Source: Brevibacterium yomogidense
Lineage (GTDB): Bacteria > Actinomycetota > Actinomycetes > Actinomycetales > Brevibacteriaceae
Length of the DNA stretch: 64,000 nt
Assembly: GCF_016107685.1 (NCBI RefSeq)
Contig: NZ_JABASY010000003.1
Span: forward strand, 124,001-188,000
Direction of reading: 5' to 3'
The notes beneath the pieces were generated by a model. The model was not told the DNA's origin. It did not search any database and saw only the letters and a list, made by a program, of their open reading frames with translations. Within the stretch, counting starts at the first letter, position 1; every line of letters starts with the position of its first letter. Positions 44,129 to 52,603 of the stretch are shown piece by piece. A program made the position numbers and the translations under genes.

Positions 44129-46132
44129 TCAGAGGTGCACTGCGTCACGATCACGGATTCGCAGCACCTGGCGCAGTTCGTCCGCGATCCGGGCATTGTC
44201 CGGGAAGACACGGGCGTCGATGCCTGGTCGCGTGAAGGCCTCCGGTGTGGAGGCGGCGACCGACGGCCCCACGAGGAAGAGACCCGTGTGTGCCTTCCCG
44301 TCCGGGGCCACCGCACGACCGCGGGCGTCCGCGATGAGCTTCGCCGCGTCCCCGCCGTCCGTTTCCAGCAGCAGTTGCCCGCCCTCCACGAGCCCTCGCA
44401 GCAGGGGGTCCGTCGCACGCGCCGCACTCACCGGGGCCAACCGTGCATCGATGAGCCACCGGGTCCTCACCGTGTCCGGGTGGACAGCGCTCGTCGCGAC
44501 GAAAGCGGGACACTCGGGGTCCACTCCCACTCGCACGTCCGCGCCGAGGAACCTCACGATCCCCGCCCGATGCAGCGCGAGCAGGTTCTCCAGCCTCTCC
44601 GGTGGCGGGCCGGAGGCGATGTAGGAGAAGAGACCGTGCAGCCGCCCGTCGATCTTCCGGCTGCGGTCCGACGGGGTGAACAAGCCTGCCGCGACGAGTC
44701 CCCGCGTCACGTAGTAGGCGGACACGAGCGCGAAGAACACGGCGGAGTCCTGTGAGAACGAGGGGTTCGCCGCCCGGTCGATCTCCGCGCGGGTATGTGC
44801 GGCCACCGCATGGTCGAACTCCTCACGGGATCCGAAGAGGGCATCTGCGAACGGCCGGTCCAGGTGTGAGAGATCGAAGCGGTCCTGCGGGTCCGGCACT
44901 GTCGCCTCCGCGAAGCGCACCCACTCCTCCCGCTTCACTGCGGCATCGGCCGTGTCACCCGAGGCGAACGCGGAGTGCCACGCCGCGAAGTGCTCGAGGA
45001 AATCCTGCGCGGTGGCCGTCGTGCGACCGGTGTACCGGGTGGCCAGCTCCACGTAGTGCGCGGTGGCGAGCTCCGCCTCCAGCAGCGGGAACAGCACGTC
45101 GTCGGCGGACACTGTCCCGTCGTCCCGCACGAGACCCCGCACGGTGTCGTCCGTGAGCCACCGCGTCGGACCGATCGCCAGTCCCTCCGGCCTGTACCCG
45201 AGCTTCGACTTGTAGGGCACTCCCCTCCGCGAACCCACCCACAGGGTCGGTTCCCGCCCTGACGGGCGATAGATGAGCGGTCCGTCGATCGACCCGTCAG
45301 GTGTGCCCTCGAACACGCCGCCGCGCGATTCGGTCAGCAGCATCATCGCGTCGATGAACGCCAGTCCCATACCGCGCACCAGCACGTTTTCACCTGCGGG
45401 GACAGTCGACAGATCGATGTCCGCGGTGTAGCCCGGCGCGATGTAGCCCAGACCGTGCTCGTCCGCGGACGACAGGAGCGTGTGCGTCTCCTCGTCAGGT
45501 TCCACCTCGAGGAATCCCTGCGCGAGCACGAGCACGTCCGCAACGACCGATTCGGTCCGCCGCGCCGTGGGCGCGGCGCCACCGCCCGTCGCTCCGGTCA
45601 CTGGATCGACACGTGTCGGCGCCGTCGCCAGGTTGCCCGGAGCGTTCTTCGCATAGCGCACGAGGTGCTTCTCACCCCGTGCCTCCGCCGCGACCGCCAG
45701 TCCCCGCACAGCCATGACCGTGAACCCGTCCGGCAGCGACTCGACCGCGCGGTCGAACGCCCACGCCAGGTAGGCGGACTGGACCCTGCGCGGTGCGAAG
45801 TCGCCTGCCCGCAGGCCGCGCGCGGGTGCACCGAGGTGGGTGAGATCGCGAGAGCCGGCCCATTCGGCGAGGCTGGGCCCGGTGATCGGCGGGTGCGGCA
45901 CGGACGCATCCGCGTCCGGGAAGATCGTCACGTCCTCCGCGAGCGAATTCATCCACAGCACCCGGGCCTGATCGTGTCGCCAGATCCGCCCGCCCCCGGG
46001 TGGGAACGGGTCGATGACGACGATCTCCACGGCGGGTGGGAACGCAGTGCGATCCGCGCGCGCATGCGCGGCGAGCGCGAACAGCAGCCCCGTCGTCTTG
46101 GGGCCGCCTCCCACGAACACGATCCGGGACAT
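44129..46132 (-). CDS. FAD/NAD(P)-binding protein (last gene of the flavin operon)
   Basis: 667-residue flavoprotein. N-terminal dinucleotide motif IVFVGGGPKTTGLLFALA belongs to the FAD-NAD(P)-binding (NAD_binding_9) family; a second nucleotide segment is near LVLAQGFLEVEP. It is probably a reductase or oxygenase working on products of the two flavin monooxygenases upstream; substrate unknown. ATG 46132 overlaps the preceding stop (TGATG), so it is coupled to the LLM gene. Similar genes occur beside LLM monooxygenases and peptide-type ABC importers in other actinobacteria, to my knowledge uncharacterised. Confidence 0.8.
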   Translation of the reverse strand: MSRIVFVGGGPKTTGLLFALAAHARADRTAFPPAVEIVVIDPFPPGGGRIWRHDQARVLWMNSLAEDVTIFPDADASVPHPPITGPSLAEWAGSRDLTHLGAPARGLRAGDFAPRRVQSAYLAWAFDRAVESLPDGFTVMAVRGLAVAAEARGEKHLVRYAKNAPGNLATAPTRVDPVTGATGGGAAPTARRTESVVADVLVLAQGFLEVEPDEETHTLLSSADEHGLGYIAPGYTADIDLSTVPAGENVLVRGMGLAFIDAMMLLTESRGGVFEGTPDGSIDGPLIYRPSGREPTLWVGSRRGVPYKSKLGYRPEGLAIGPTRWLTDDTVRGLVRDDGTVSADDVLFPLLEAELATAHYVELATRYTGRTTATAQDFLEHFAAWHSAFASGDTADAAVKREEWVRFAEATVPDPQDRFDLSHLDRPFADALFGSREEFDHAVAAHTRAEIDRAANPSFSQDSAVFFALVSAYYVTRGLVAAGLFTPSDRSRKIDGRLHGLFSYIASGPPPERLENLLALHRAGIVRFLGADVRVGVDPECPAFVATSAVHPDTVRTRWLIDARLAPVSAARATDPLLRGLVEGGQLLLETDGGDAAKLIADARGRAVAPDGKAHTGLFLVGPSVAASTPEAFTRPGIDARVFPDNARIADELRQVLRIRDRDAVHL

Positions 46133-47124
46133 CAGGAGTCCCCCGACCCCTCCGCCTGAGGTGCCGCAACCGGCGGAACTGCAGCCGGAGAGACCGCAGC
46201 CGGGGAAACCGCCGACGAGCCTCCGGTCGCCTCCTCCGCCTGCGCCGGCTCCTCCTGCACCTGCGTGACGAACGCGTGCGCGTCCCCCGGGGTGCTCAGC
46301 TGTGGCACCTCGCTGAGGACGACGACGCTGCGGCCGGCATGGGCCGCCCGGGTGCGCAGTGTGTCGGGGGTGAGCCCGGCCTCGGCGGCTGTGCCCGTGA
46401 CGATCACGACGTCGGCGACGCGAGCGGCGGCGTCCGCGGACTCCGGCGAATCCACGGTGACGACGGTGGGCAGTTCGCCCTGCGGGGGTCTCGGCACGAT
46501 CGACGGACCCTTGACCGTGAACTCCTCCCCCACCGAATCGGTGCCGGAGAAGTCGACATAATGGACCTTCTCCCGGTCGAGGAAGCGCGCGGTCTCCTCG
46601 TCGCGGATCTCGGCGTCCGGTTCCCACGACGTCCACAGTCGGGTGACGACGTCGTCGATCTCGACGGCCTCCCGCCAGGCCTGGGCAACGGGGGCTGCGG
46701 AGCGGCGGCCCACCAGTCGCGCTTCCTCCTCCGTCGTCTGGACGACGGGCGACCAGCCGCCGCGGGCACGTGCCGCGAAGTCGAGTGTCGCGGTGCCGGT
46801 CGCGGCGTGGAACGGCTCGTTGTGGGTGACCGGCAGCTCCGGAACGAGCAGCGCGGTCGAGGTCGCGGGGCCCAGCCAGGCGGCCGTCGTGAGTGCGTCG
46901 GATCCGGAGGTGAAGTCATCGCCGAGGACGATGAGCGTGACCCCTGCGGCCTCGAGTGCGGTCACCGCGTCCCGCAGCGCGGACGGGTCCGTCCAGGCGG
47001 CCGGCGCGAAGCGCACGGCGCGGGTGGCGGAACCGGCGGCGAGCGCGGGGTGGGTGTGAGCGTGCGTCTGTGTCGACGCGGACGCAGATTCCTGCTGCGG
47101 GACGGCGCGGGGCGCTGCGGTCAT
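46132..47124 (-). CDS. LLM class flavin-dependent monooxygenase (small)
   Basis: Luciferase-like TIM-barrel flavin protein, 330 residues. Features: VRFAPAAWTDPSALRDAVTAL, ALEAAGVTLIVLGDDF and RGGWSPVVQTTEEEARLVGR. Sequence conservation is weaker than for the larger NtaA-type partner, and an Ala/Pro/Glu-rich tail (residues 295-330) follows the barrel. It probably needs reduced FMN from a reductase; the FAD/NAD(P) protein encoded next is the nearest candidate. ATG 47124 has GGAGG at good spacing. A C-rich 160-base gap separates it from the ntaA-like gene. Confidence 0.8.
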   Translation of the reverse strand: MTAAPRAVPQQESASASTQTHAHTHPALAAGSATRAVRFAPAAWTDPSALRDAVTALEAAGVTLIVLGDDFTSGSDALTTAAWLGPATSTALLVPELPVTHNEPFHAATGTATLDFAARARGGWSPVVQTTEEEARLVGRRSAAPVAQAWREAVEIDDVVTRLWTSWEPDAEIRDEETARFLDREKVHYVDFSGTDSVGEEFTVKGPSIVPRPPQGELPTVVTVDSPESADAAARVADVVIVTGTAAEAGLTPDTLRTRAAHAGRSVVVLSEVPQLSTPGDAHAFVTQVQEEPAQAEEATGGSSAVSPAAVSPAAVPPVAAPQAEGSGDS

Positions 47125-47284
47125 GGGAGTACCTCCAATGCGAGTGGGGTGCGTGCACCACGTGTGTGTGCATGGGCTGTGTGTGCATGGGCTGCACGGC
47201 GCGGGTGAGTACCGCGTGGGTGTGCGCGGGGTGGGGGGCACGGCGCGGGTGCGCACGGGGGGGTGGGGCTCGTGGGGCGGGGTG
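47125..47284 (-). other. C-rich, G-poor transcript segment between monooxygenase genes
   Basis: On the minus strand this is C-rich with few stable stems, the composition of a Rho-loading site. It contains a 15-bp unit GTGTGTGCATGGGCT (plus strand) repeated twice head to tail at 47164-47193. It is the only long gap in the operon and may reduce expression of the last two genes. Confidence 0.45.
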
Positions 47285-48736
47285 TCAGACACGGACGGGC
47301 TCCTTCGGTGCGTCGGCATCCGCACGCACCTCGCTGCCCGTCCGCGTGTCCCCGTCCTCAGCCCGTGCGGCCGCGGGGTCGCGCTCTGCGGCGGCGTCGC
47401 GGCCTGCCTGCCAGTCGGCTTCGGGCCGGTGTGATGCGAGGCCGAGGTTCTCCCGCAGCGTGGTGCCCGGGTAGGCGTCGCGGTAGACGCCGCGCTCCTG
47501 CAGTTCCGGCACGACCCGGTCGACGAACTCGTCCAGACCTCCCGGGGTGATGTGTGGGACGAGGATGAAGCCGTCGGCCGCACGCTGCTGGATGTAGTCG
47601 TTCATCGATTCCGCGACCTGGCCCGGCGTGCCGATGAACGAATGGCGGGCGGAGACCTCGATGACGAGCTCCCGGATGGACAGCCCCTTCGCCTCCGCCA
47701 GGTCCCGCCATGCCTGGGCGACGGGACGTGGGTCCTGCACATGGCGGACGCGGCCGCGGGTGATGTCCGCGTTGTCGAAGTCCGGATCGACGTCCGGCAG
47801 CGGTCCGTCCGGGTCGTACGCGGTGAGGTCCCGACCCCACAGCTGCTCGAGGAACGCGATCGCCCCGGGGCCCGACACCTGCTGGCGGCGGATGTGCGCG
47901 GACTTCTCCTGCGCTTCCGCCTCCGTGTCGCCCAGTACGAAGCTCACGCCGGGGAAGATCTTGAGGTCCTGTTCCGACCGGCCGAACCGGGCGAGCCGGC
48001 GAGTGATGTCCGCATAGAACGCCTTGCCCTCGTCGAGCTCCGTGTGCCGCGTGAAGATCACGTCCGCGGTGCCGGCGGCGAAATCACGGCCGTCGGGCGA
48101 ATCGCCAGCCTGGAAGATCACCGGGTGCCCCTGCGGGCTGCGCGGCAGCGGATACTCACCGCTGATGTCGAAGAAGTCCGACGTGTGGGAGAAGGCGCCG
48201 CCGGTGGAGTCCGTGCCGGATTCCCAGAGGCGCCGCGCGGTCGCGACGAAGTCGATGGCCCGCCGGTAGCGGTCGTCGTACGGGAGGAAACCGCCGCGAC
48301 GGAAGTTCGCACCGGTGAACGCGTTGTTCGTCGTGACGACGTTCCAGGCGGCGCGACCGGCCGACAGGTGGTCGAGTGTGCCGAGCTTCCGGGCGAGGTC
48401 GTAGGGCTCGTTGAATGTCGCGGAGAAGGTGCCGGCCAGCCCCAGGTGCTCCGTCACCTGGGCGACGGCGGCGAGCACGGTCGCGGTCTCCGGGCGTCCG
48501 ACGACGTCGAGGTCGAACACCTCCCCCTTGTGCTCTCGCAGCCGGAGCCCTTCCGCGAGGAAGAGGAAGTCGAAGAGGCCCCGCTCCGCGGTCTTCGCGA
48601 AGTGTGCGAATCCGTCGAACTCGATGTGGGACCCGCCTGCCGGGTCGGACCACACCGTGGTGTTGTTGACGCCGGGGAAGTGCGCGGCGAGGTGGACCTG
48701 GCGCCGGTCGTCGCCGGAAGAGGTGTGCGTGGTCAT
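47285..48736 (-). CDS. NtaA/SnaA/DszA-family FMN-dependent monooxygenase
   Basis: 483-residue bacterial luciferase-like monooxygenase of the NtaA/SnaA/DszA group, which act with reduced FMN on nitrilotriacetate, pristinamycin precursor, dibenzothiophene sulfone and sulfur-containing metabolites. Motifs: HLAAHFPGVNNTTVWSDP, FDFLFLAEGLRLREH, FSATFNEPYDLARKLGTLDH, GRAAWNVVTTNN and QAGDSPDGRDFAA. ATG 48736 overlaps the double-ATPase stop (ATGA). It requires an FMN reductase not identified here. The operon and its Cys-rich leader argue for an organosulfur substrate (inference). Confidence 0.88.
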   Translation of the reverse strand: MTTHTSSGDDRRQVHLAAHFPGVNNTTVWSDPAGGSHIEFDGFAHFAKTAERGLFDFLFLAEGLRLREHKGEVFDLDVVGRPETATVLAAVAQVTEHLGLAGTFSATFNEPYDLARKLGTLDHLSAGRAAWNVVTTNNAFTGANFRRGGFLPYDDRYRRAIDFVATARRLWESGTDSTGGAFSHTSDFFDISGEYPLPRSPQGHPVIFQAGDSPDGRDFAAGTADVIFTRHTELDEGKAFYADITRRLARFGRSEQDLKIFPGVSFVLGDTEAEAQEKSAHIRRQQVSGPGAIAFLEQLWGRDLTAYDPDGPLPDVDPDFDNADITRGRVRHVQDPRPVAQAWRDLAEAKGLSIRELVIEVSARHSFIGTPGQVAESMNDYIQQRAADGFILVPHITPGGLDEFVDRVVPELQERGVYRDAYPGTTLRENLGLASHRPEADWQAGRDAAAERDPAAARAEDGDTRTGSEVRADADAPKEPVRV

Positions 48737-50649
48737 CGTGCTCCGTTCGTGAGGCTGTGGGCGTGGGTGAGGCTGTGGGCCCGGGTGGGGTCGTCGGGGC
48801 TGGTGAGGTGGTGGGAGAAGCCGCAGCGGTCGGTGGGTGTGCGTGATCCGGGGACGGCGGCCACGAGGCTGCGGGTGAGTTCCGTCTGCGGGTCGTCGAA
48901 CACGGACGCGGCGGGGCCGGATTCGACGATTCGTCCGTCGGCCATGACGAGGACCTCGTCCGCGATGTTCCGCACGACCGCGAGGTCGTGGCTGATGAAG
49001 AGGTACGTCAGCCCCAGCCTGTCCTGGAGGTCGAGCAGGAGGTCGAGGATCTGTGCCTGCACGGACACGTCGAGCGCGGAGACCGGCTCGTCGAGCACCA
49101 GCAGGTCCGGGTCGCTCGCCAGTGCGCGTGCGAGGGTGACGCGCTGCCGCTGGCCTCCCGACAGTTCACGCGGAAGGCGGTGGGCGACGTCTGCGGGCAG
49201 GGCGACGAGGCTCAGGAGCTCCTCGACCCGCGCAGTCCGGGCCGCCTTCCCGCCGAACAGTCGGAACCCGCGCAGGGGCTCCGCGATCGACTGGGCGACG
49301 GTGAAGCGGGGGTCCAGTGCGGCGGTCGCGTCCTGATGGACGAACCGTGCGCGGCGCGACAGGACACGCACACGCCGGGGCAGGGTCGCGAGTTCCTCCC
49401 CCAGCACGGTGCCCGTTCCGGTGTCCGCCGGTTCGAGCCCCAGCAGCAGGCGCGCCGTCGTCGACTTCCCGGATCCGGATTCGCCGACGATGCCGAGCGT
49501 GCGTCCCGGCCGGATGATGACATCGACATCCGCGACGGCGGCGACCGCCTGCGTGCCGGTGCCGAAGGTGCGGGTGAGCCCGGACACCTGGACGGCCGGG
49601 GCCCCGGAGGCTGTGTCCTCCTGGACGGCCCGGAGCCGCGGTGCGTCGGTGAGGCCGGGAGCGGCGGCCAGCAGCTTCTGCGTGTAGGGGTGCTGCGGTC
49701 GGCTCAGCACGTCGTCCGCGGCACCCGCCTCGACGACGCGCCCGGCTTCCATGACGAGGATCCGGTCTGCCCGGTCCCGGGCGATGCCGAGGTCGTGGGT
49801 GATGAGGACGAGGGCCGCCCCCCGTGCGGCGACGAGGTCCTCGAGCAGGTCGAGCACCTGCTTCTGCACCGTGACGTCGAGGGCGGAGGTCGGTTCGTCC
49901 GCGATGACGAGGCCGGGGTCACCGGCGATCGCGAGCGCGATGAGCACCCGCTGGCGCTGGCCGCCGGAGAACTCGTGCGGGTGCCTGCCCGGGTGGTGGT
50001 CCGGGTCCAGCCCGACCGCGGCGAGCACCTCCCGCATCCGTGCTCGGGCCGCGTCCTTCGCGAAGCCGTGGACCGCGAGCACCTCGAGGATCTGCGAGCC
50101 GACGGTCCGCACCGGGTTGAGACCCGAACCGGTGTCCTGCGGGACGTAGCCGATCCGCGTGCCGCGCACCCCGTGCCACGCCCGGCTGCCGGCTCCCCGC
50201 ATGTCCGTGCCGAAGACTGTGTGCGTCCCGGTGGACACGTCCGCCGAGGTCCCCAGGAGCCCGGCGGCGACAGCGGCCGTCGTCGACTTCCCGGATCCCG
50301 ATTCGCCGACGAGGACGACGGTCTCCCCCGCCTGCACCTCGAGGTCGACACCCGTCACCGCGGTGACCGGCCCACCTCGCGACGGGAAGCGGACCGTGAG
50401 GTCGGTGAGACCCAGCGCGACCGGACCATCCGCAGCGGGGCCCGGGTGGGCGGCCGCCTGGCCTTCCGCGTGGGTATCCGTACGAAAGGCCGCGCCCGAG
50501 GTGTGGGTCGTGGGACGGGCCGTGTCACGTGTCGTGGTGGGCACCTCGGCGGTGGTCCCCGGCACGTCGGTGACCGATACGAGCGAGCAGCCGGTGAGCG
50601 CCTGCTCCGCCTGCTGGGATGCGGCGAAGAGGATCGGTGTGGAGGTCAT
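48733..50649 (-). CDS. Double ATP-binding protein of a peptide/nickel-type ABC importer
   Basis: 638 residues with two complete ABC ATPase modules (DppD-DppF type). First module from about residue 75: Walker A GESGSGKST, signature FSGGQRQRVLIALA, Walker B LVIADEPTSAL. Second from about residue 385: GESGSGKST, LSGGQRQRVTLARAL and LLVLDEPVSAL. The N-terminal 70 residues are disordered and Thr/Ala-rich; the tail has a short AHSLT repeat. ATG 50649 with AAGGAG; both ends overlap neighbours by ATGA. Confidence 0.93.
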   Translation of the reverse strand: MTSTPILFAASQQAEQALTGCSLVSVTDVPGTTAEVPTTTRDTARPTTHTSGAAFRTDTHAEGQAAAHPGPAADGPVALGLTDLTVRFPSRGGPVTAVTGVDLEVQAGETVVLVGESGSGKSTTAAVAAGLLGTSADVSTGTHTVFGTDMRGAGSRAWHGVRGTRIGYVPQDTGSGLNPVRTVGSQILEVLAVHGFAKDAARARMREVLAAVGLDPDHHPGRHPHEFSGGQRQRVLIALAIAGDPGLVIADEPTSALDVTVQKQVLDLLEDLVAARGAALVLITHDLGIARDRADRILVMEAGRVVEAGAADDVLSRPQHPYTQKLLAAAPGLTDAPRLRAVQEDTASGAPAVQVSGLTRTFGTGTQAVAAVADVDVIIRPGRTLGIVGESGSGKSTTARLLLGLEPADTGTGTVLGEELATLPRRVRVLSRRARFVHQDATAALDPRFTVAQSIAEPLRGFRLFGGKAARTARVEELLSLVALPADVAHRLPRELSGGQRQRVTLARALASDPDLLVLDEPVSALDVSVQAQILDLLLDLQDRLGLTYLFISHDLAVVRNIADEVLVMADGRIVESGPAASVFDDPQTELTRSLVAAVPGSRTPTDRCGFSHHLTSPDDPTRAHSLTHAHSLTNGAR

Positions 50650-51593
50650 GACAGTCTCCTTCCGGAGCCGATGGAACGGGCGATGCGGTTGACGGACAGG
50701 ACGACGCCTGCGATGACGAGGCCGGGCAGGGTGGTGAGCCACCAGGCGCTGGCGAGGAAGTCACGGCCCTCGGACACGAGCAGGCCCCATTCGGGCTGCG
50801 GCGGCGGGGCGCCGTAGCCCAGGAAGCTCAGCGCGGACACCGCGAGGATCGCGGACCCGAACTCCAGCGCCGCGAGCGCGAAGACCGGCGCCACCGCGTG
50901 GGGCAGGACGTGACGGCCGATGATCTCCGGCGTGCGGATGCCGCTCAGACGTGCCGCCTCGACGAAGAGGGTCGACCGCCAGCGCAGCACCTCGCCGCGG
51001 GCCACACGGGCGAACGCGGGGATCGAGGCGAGCGCGACGGCGAGCGCGATGTTGACGGAGCCGAAGCCCAGAGCCACGACGACGGACATCGACAGCAGCA
51101 GGCCGGGGATCGACTGGAGCACGTCGATGAGACGCATGACGACCGCATCGACGCCTCGGCCCAGGAATCCAGACACGACACCCAGCAGGGTGCCTGCGCC
51201 GAACGCGATGAGGACGGCGATCGCGGTCGTCCCCAGCGAGGCGGCGGCCCCGTGGACCACCCGGGACAGCACGTCGCGTCCCAGGTGGTCGGTCCCCAGC
51301 AGGTGGGCGGTGCTGGGCGCCTGCAGCCTGTCCGCGGGTTCCCCCATGAGCGGGTCCTGCTCGGTGAACAGGTCGGGGACCAGCGCCCACGCGATGACGA
51401 TCGTCAGCACCACCGCGGCGAGGACGAGTCCGGGCGCGCGACGGAAGGCGCGAAGGACAGTTCCGGCGATTCCGTTCCGCGTGCGACGGTCGGCCGGCAC
51501 CGGCAGGATCGACGGAGTGGTCGTCCGGGCGGTCACGGAGGCGGTTGCCGAGGTGGTCGTCGGGGTGGTGCTCGTCCTGACACTCGTGCTCAT
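50646..51593 (-). CDS. ABC transporter permease (DppC-type)
   Basis: 315-residue permease of the dipeptide/oligopeptide/nickel family. A Thr/Ser-rich N-terminus precedes the first membrane segment; the DppC-type motif HLLGTDHLGRDVLSRVVHGA follows, and EAARLSGIRTPEIIGRHVLPHA is the ATPase-docking loop. About six membrane segments. ATG 51593 overlaps the dppB-type stop by four bases. Confidence 0.92.
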   Translation of the reverse strand: MSTSVRTSTTPTTTSATASVTARTTTPSILPVPADRRTRNGIAGTVLRAFRRAPGLVLAAVVLTIVIAWALVPDLFTEQDPLMGEPADRLQAPSTAHLLGTDHLGRDVLSRVVHGAAASLGTTAIAVLIAFGAGTLLGVVSGFLGRGVDAVVMRLIDVLQSIPGLLLSMSVVVALGFGSVNIALAVALASIPAFARVARGEVLRWRSTLFVEAARLSGIRTPEIIGRHVLPHAVAPVFALAALEFGSAILAVSALSFLGYGAPPPQPEWGLLVSEGRDFLASAWWLTTLPGLVIAGVVLSVNRIARSIGSGRRLS

Positions 51594-52603
51594 GCCGACA
51601 CCTCCTGTGCAGCGGTGGGCGCCACCGGCCTCGCCGTCCGACGGGACGACGGTCGAGCAGCGGGACGGGTGCGGGGGTCGACCAGCGGGTACAGCAGGTC
51701 CGTCACGAGGTTGACGACGACGAACACGAGCGCGGAGAACACCACGATCCCCTGCACGAGCGGGATGTCCTGGCTCGAGACTGCGCTTTCGGCCAGTCGA
51801 CCGAGCCCGTTGCGGGTGAACACGGTCTCCACGACGACTGCGCCGCTCAGCAGGTTGCCGGTGAGGACACCCGCGATCGACAGCAGGGACAGGCTCGCCA
51901 CCCGCAGCGCGTGGGTGAGGAGGAGCCTGGTCCGTGCGAGCCCGGCGGCCCGGAACGTCGTCACGAACTGCTCCGCCCACGCCCGGTCGAGTGCGGTGAG
52001 GAGCACCTGCCCGATCATCGCGCCCAGCGGCAGCGCGAGCGTGATCGCGGGGAGGACGAGGCCCAGGAAGCCGTCCGCGCCGAGCGCGGGGATCCACCCC
52101 AGACGGAACGAGAAGACCTGGAGCAGGAGCAGGCCGACCCAGAACGTCGGCATCGCGACGCCCAGCCCGGGCAGCCCTGCGAGGATGTTCCGCAGCGTGG
52201 GGCGCTGGGTGCGCACCGCGATGATCGCGAGTGCGGTGCCGCCCACGACTGCGAGCGCGAGGGCCGCGGTTGCGAGCCCCAGCGTGCTCGGCAGGGACTG
52301 GACGATCGCCTGGACGACGGGCATTCCCGTCGCGTACGACGTGCCGAAGTCCAACCGCAGAGCCCCTGAGAGCGCGAGCGCGTACTGCACGAGGAACGGA
52401 CGATCGAGGTGGTGCTCCTCCCTCACCGCCTGGATCTGCTCCGGGGTCGCGGTCGACTGGTCGGCCCCGCCCAGGATGATTGCGACCGGGTCACCGGGGA
52501 GGACGAAGAGCACGAGGAAGCTCAGTGTGTAGGCCGCCCACAGGACGATGGCACCGTGGCCCAGCCGGCGGAGGATGAGCACCGCGGTCGGTGTGATGCG
52601 CAT
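51590..52603 (-). CDS. ABC transporter permease (DppB-type)
   Basis: 337-residue permease, first membrane component. LSFLVLFVLPGDPVAIILGG at the N-terminus and RAAGLARTRLLLTHALRVAS as the ATPase-docking loop are typical of DppB/OppB. ATG 52603 overlaps the binding-protein stop (TGATG). The C-terminus is extended by a 35-residue Arg/Pro/Ala-rich tail. Confidence 0.92.
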   Translation of the reverse strand: MRITPTAVLILRRLGHGAIVLWAAYTLSFLVLFVLPGDPVAIILGGADQSTATPEQIQAVREEHHLDRPFLVQYALALSGALRLDFGTSYATGMPVVQAIVQSLPSTLGLATAALALAVVGGTALAIIAVRTQRPTLRNILAGLPGLGVAMPTFWVGLLLLQVFSFRLGWIPALGADGFLGLVLPAITLALPLGAMIGQVLLTALDRAWAEQFVTTFRAAGLARTRLLLTHALRVASLSLLSIAGVLTGNLLSGAVVVETVFTRNGLGRLAESAVSSQDIPLVQGIVVFSALVFVVVNLVTDLLYPLVDPRTRPAARPSSRRTARPVAPTAAQEVSA

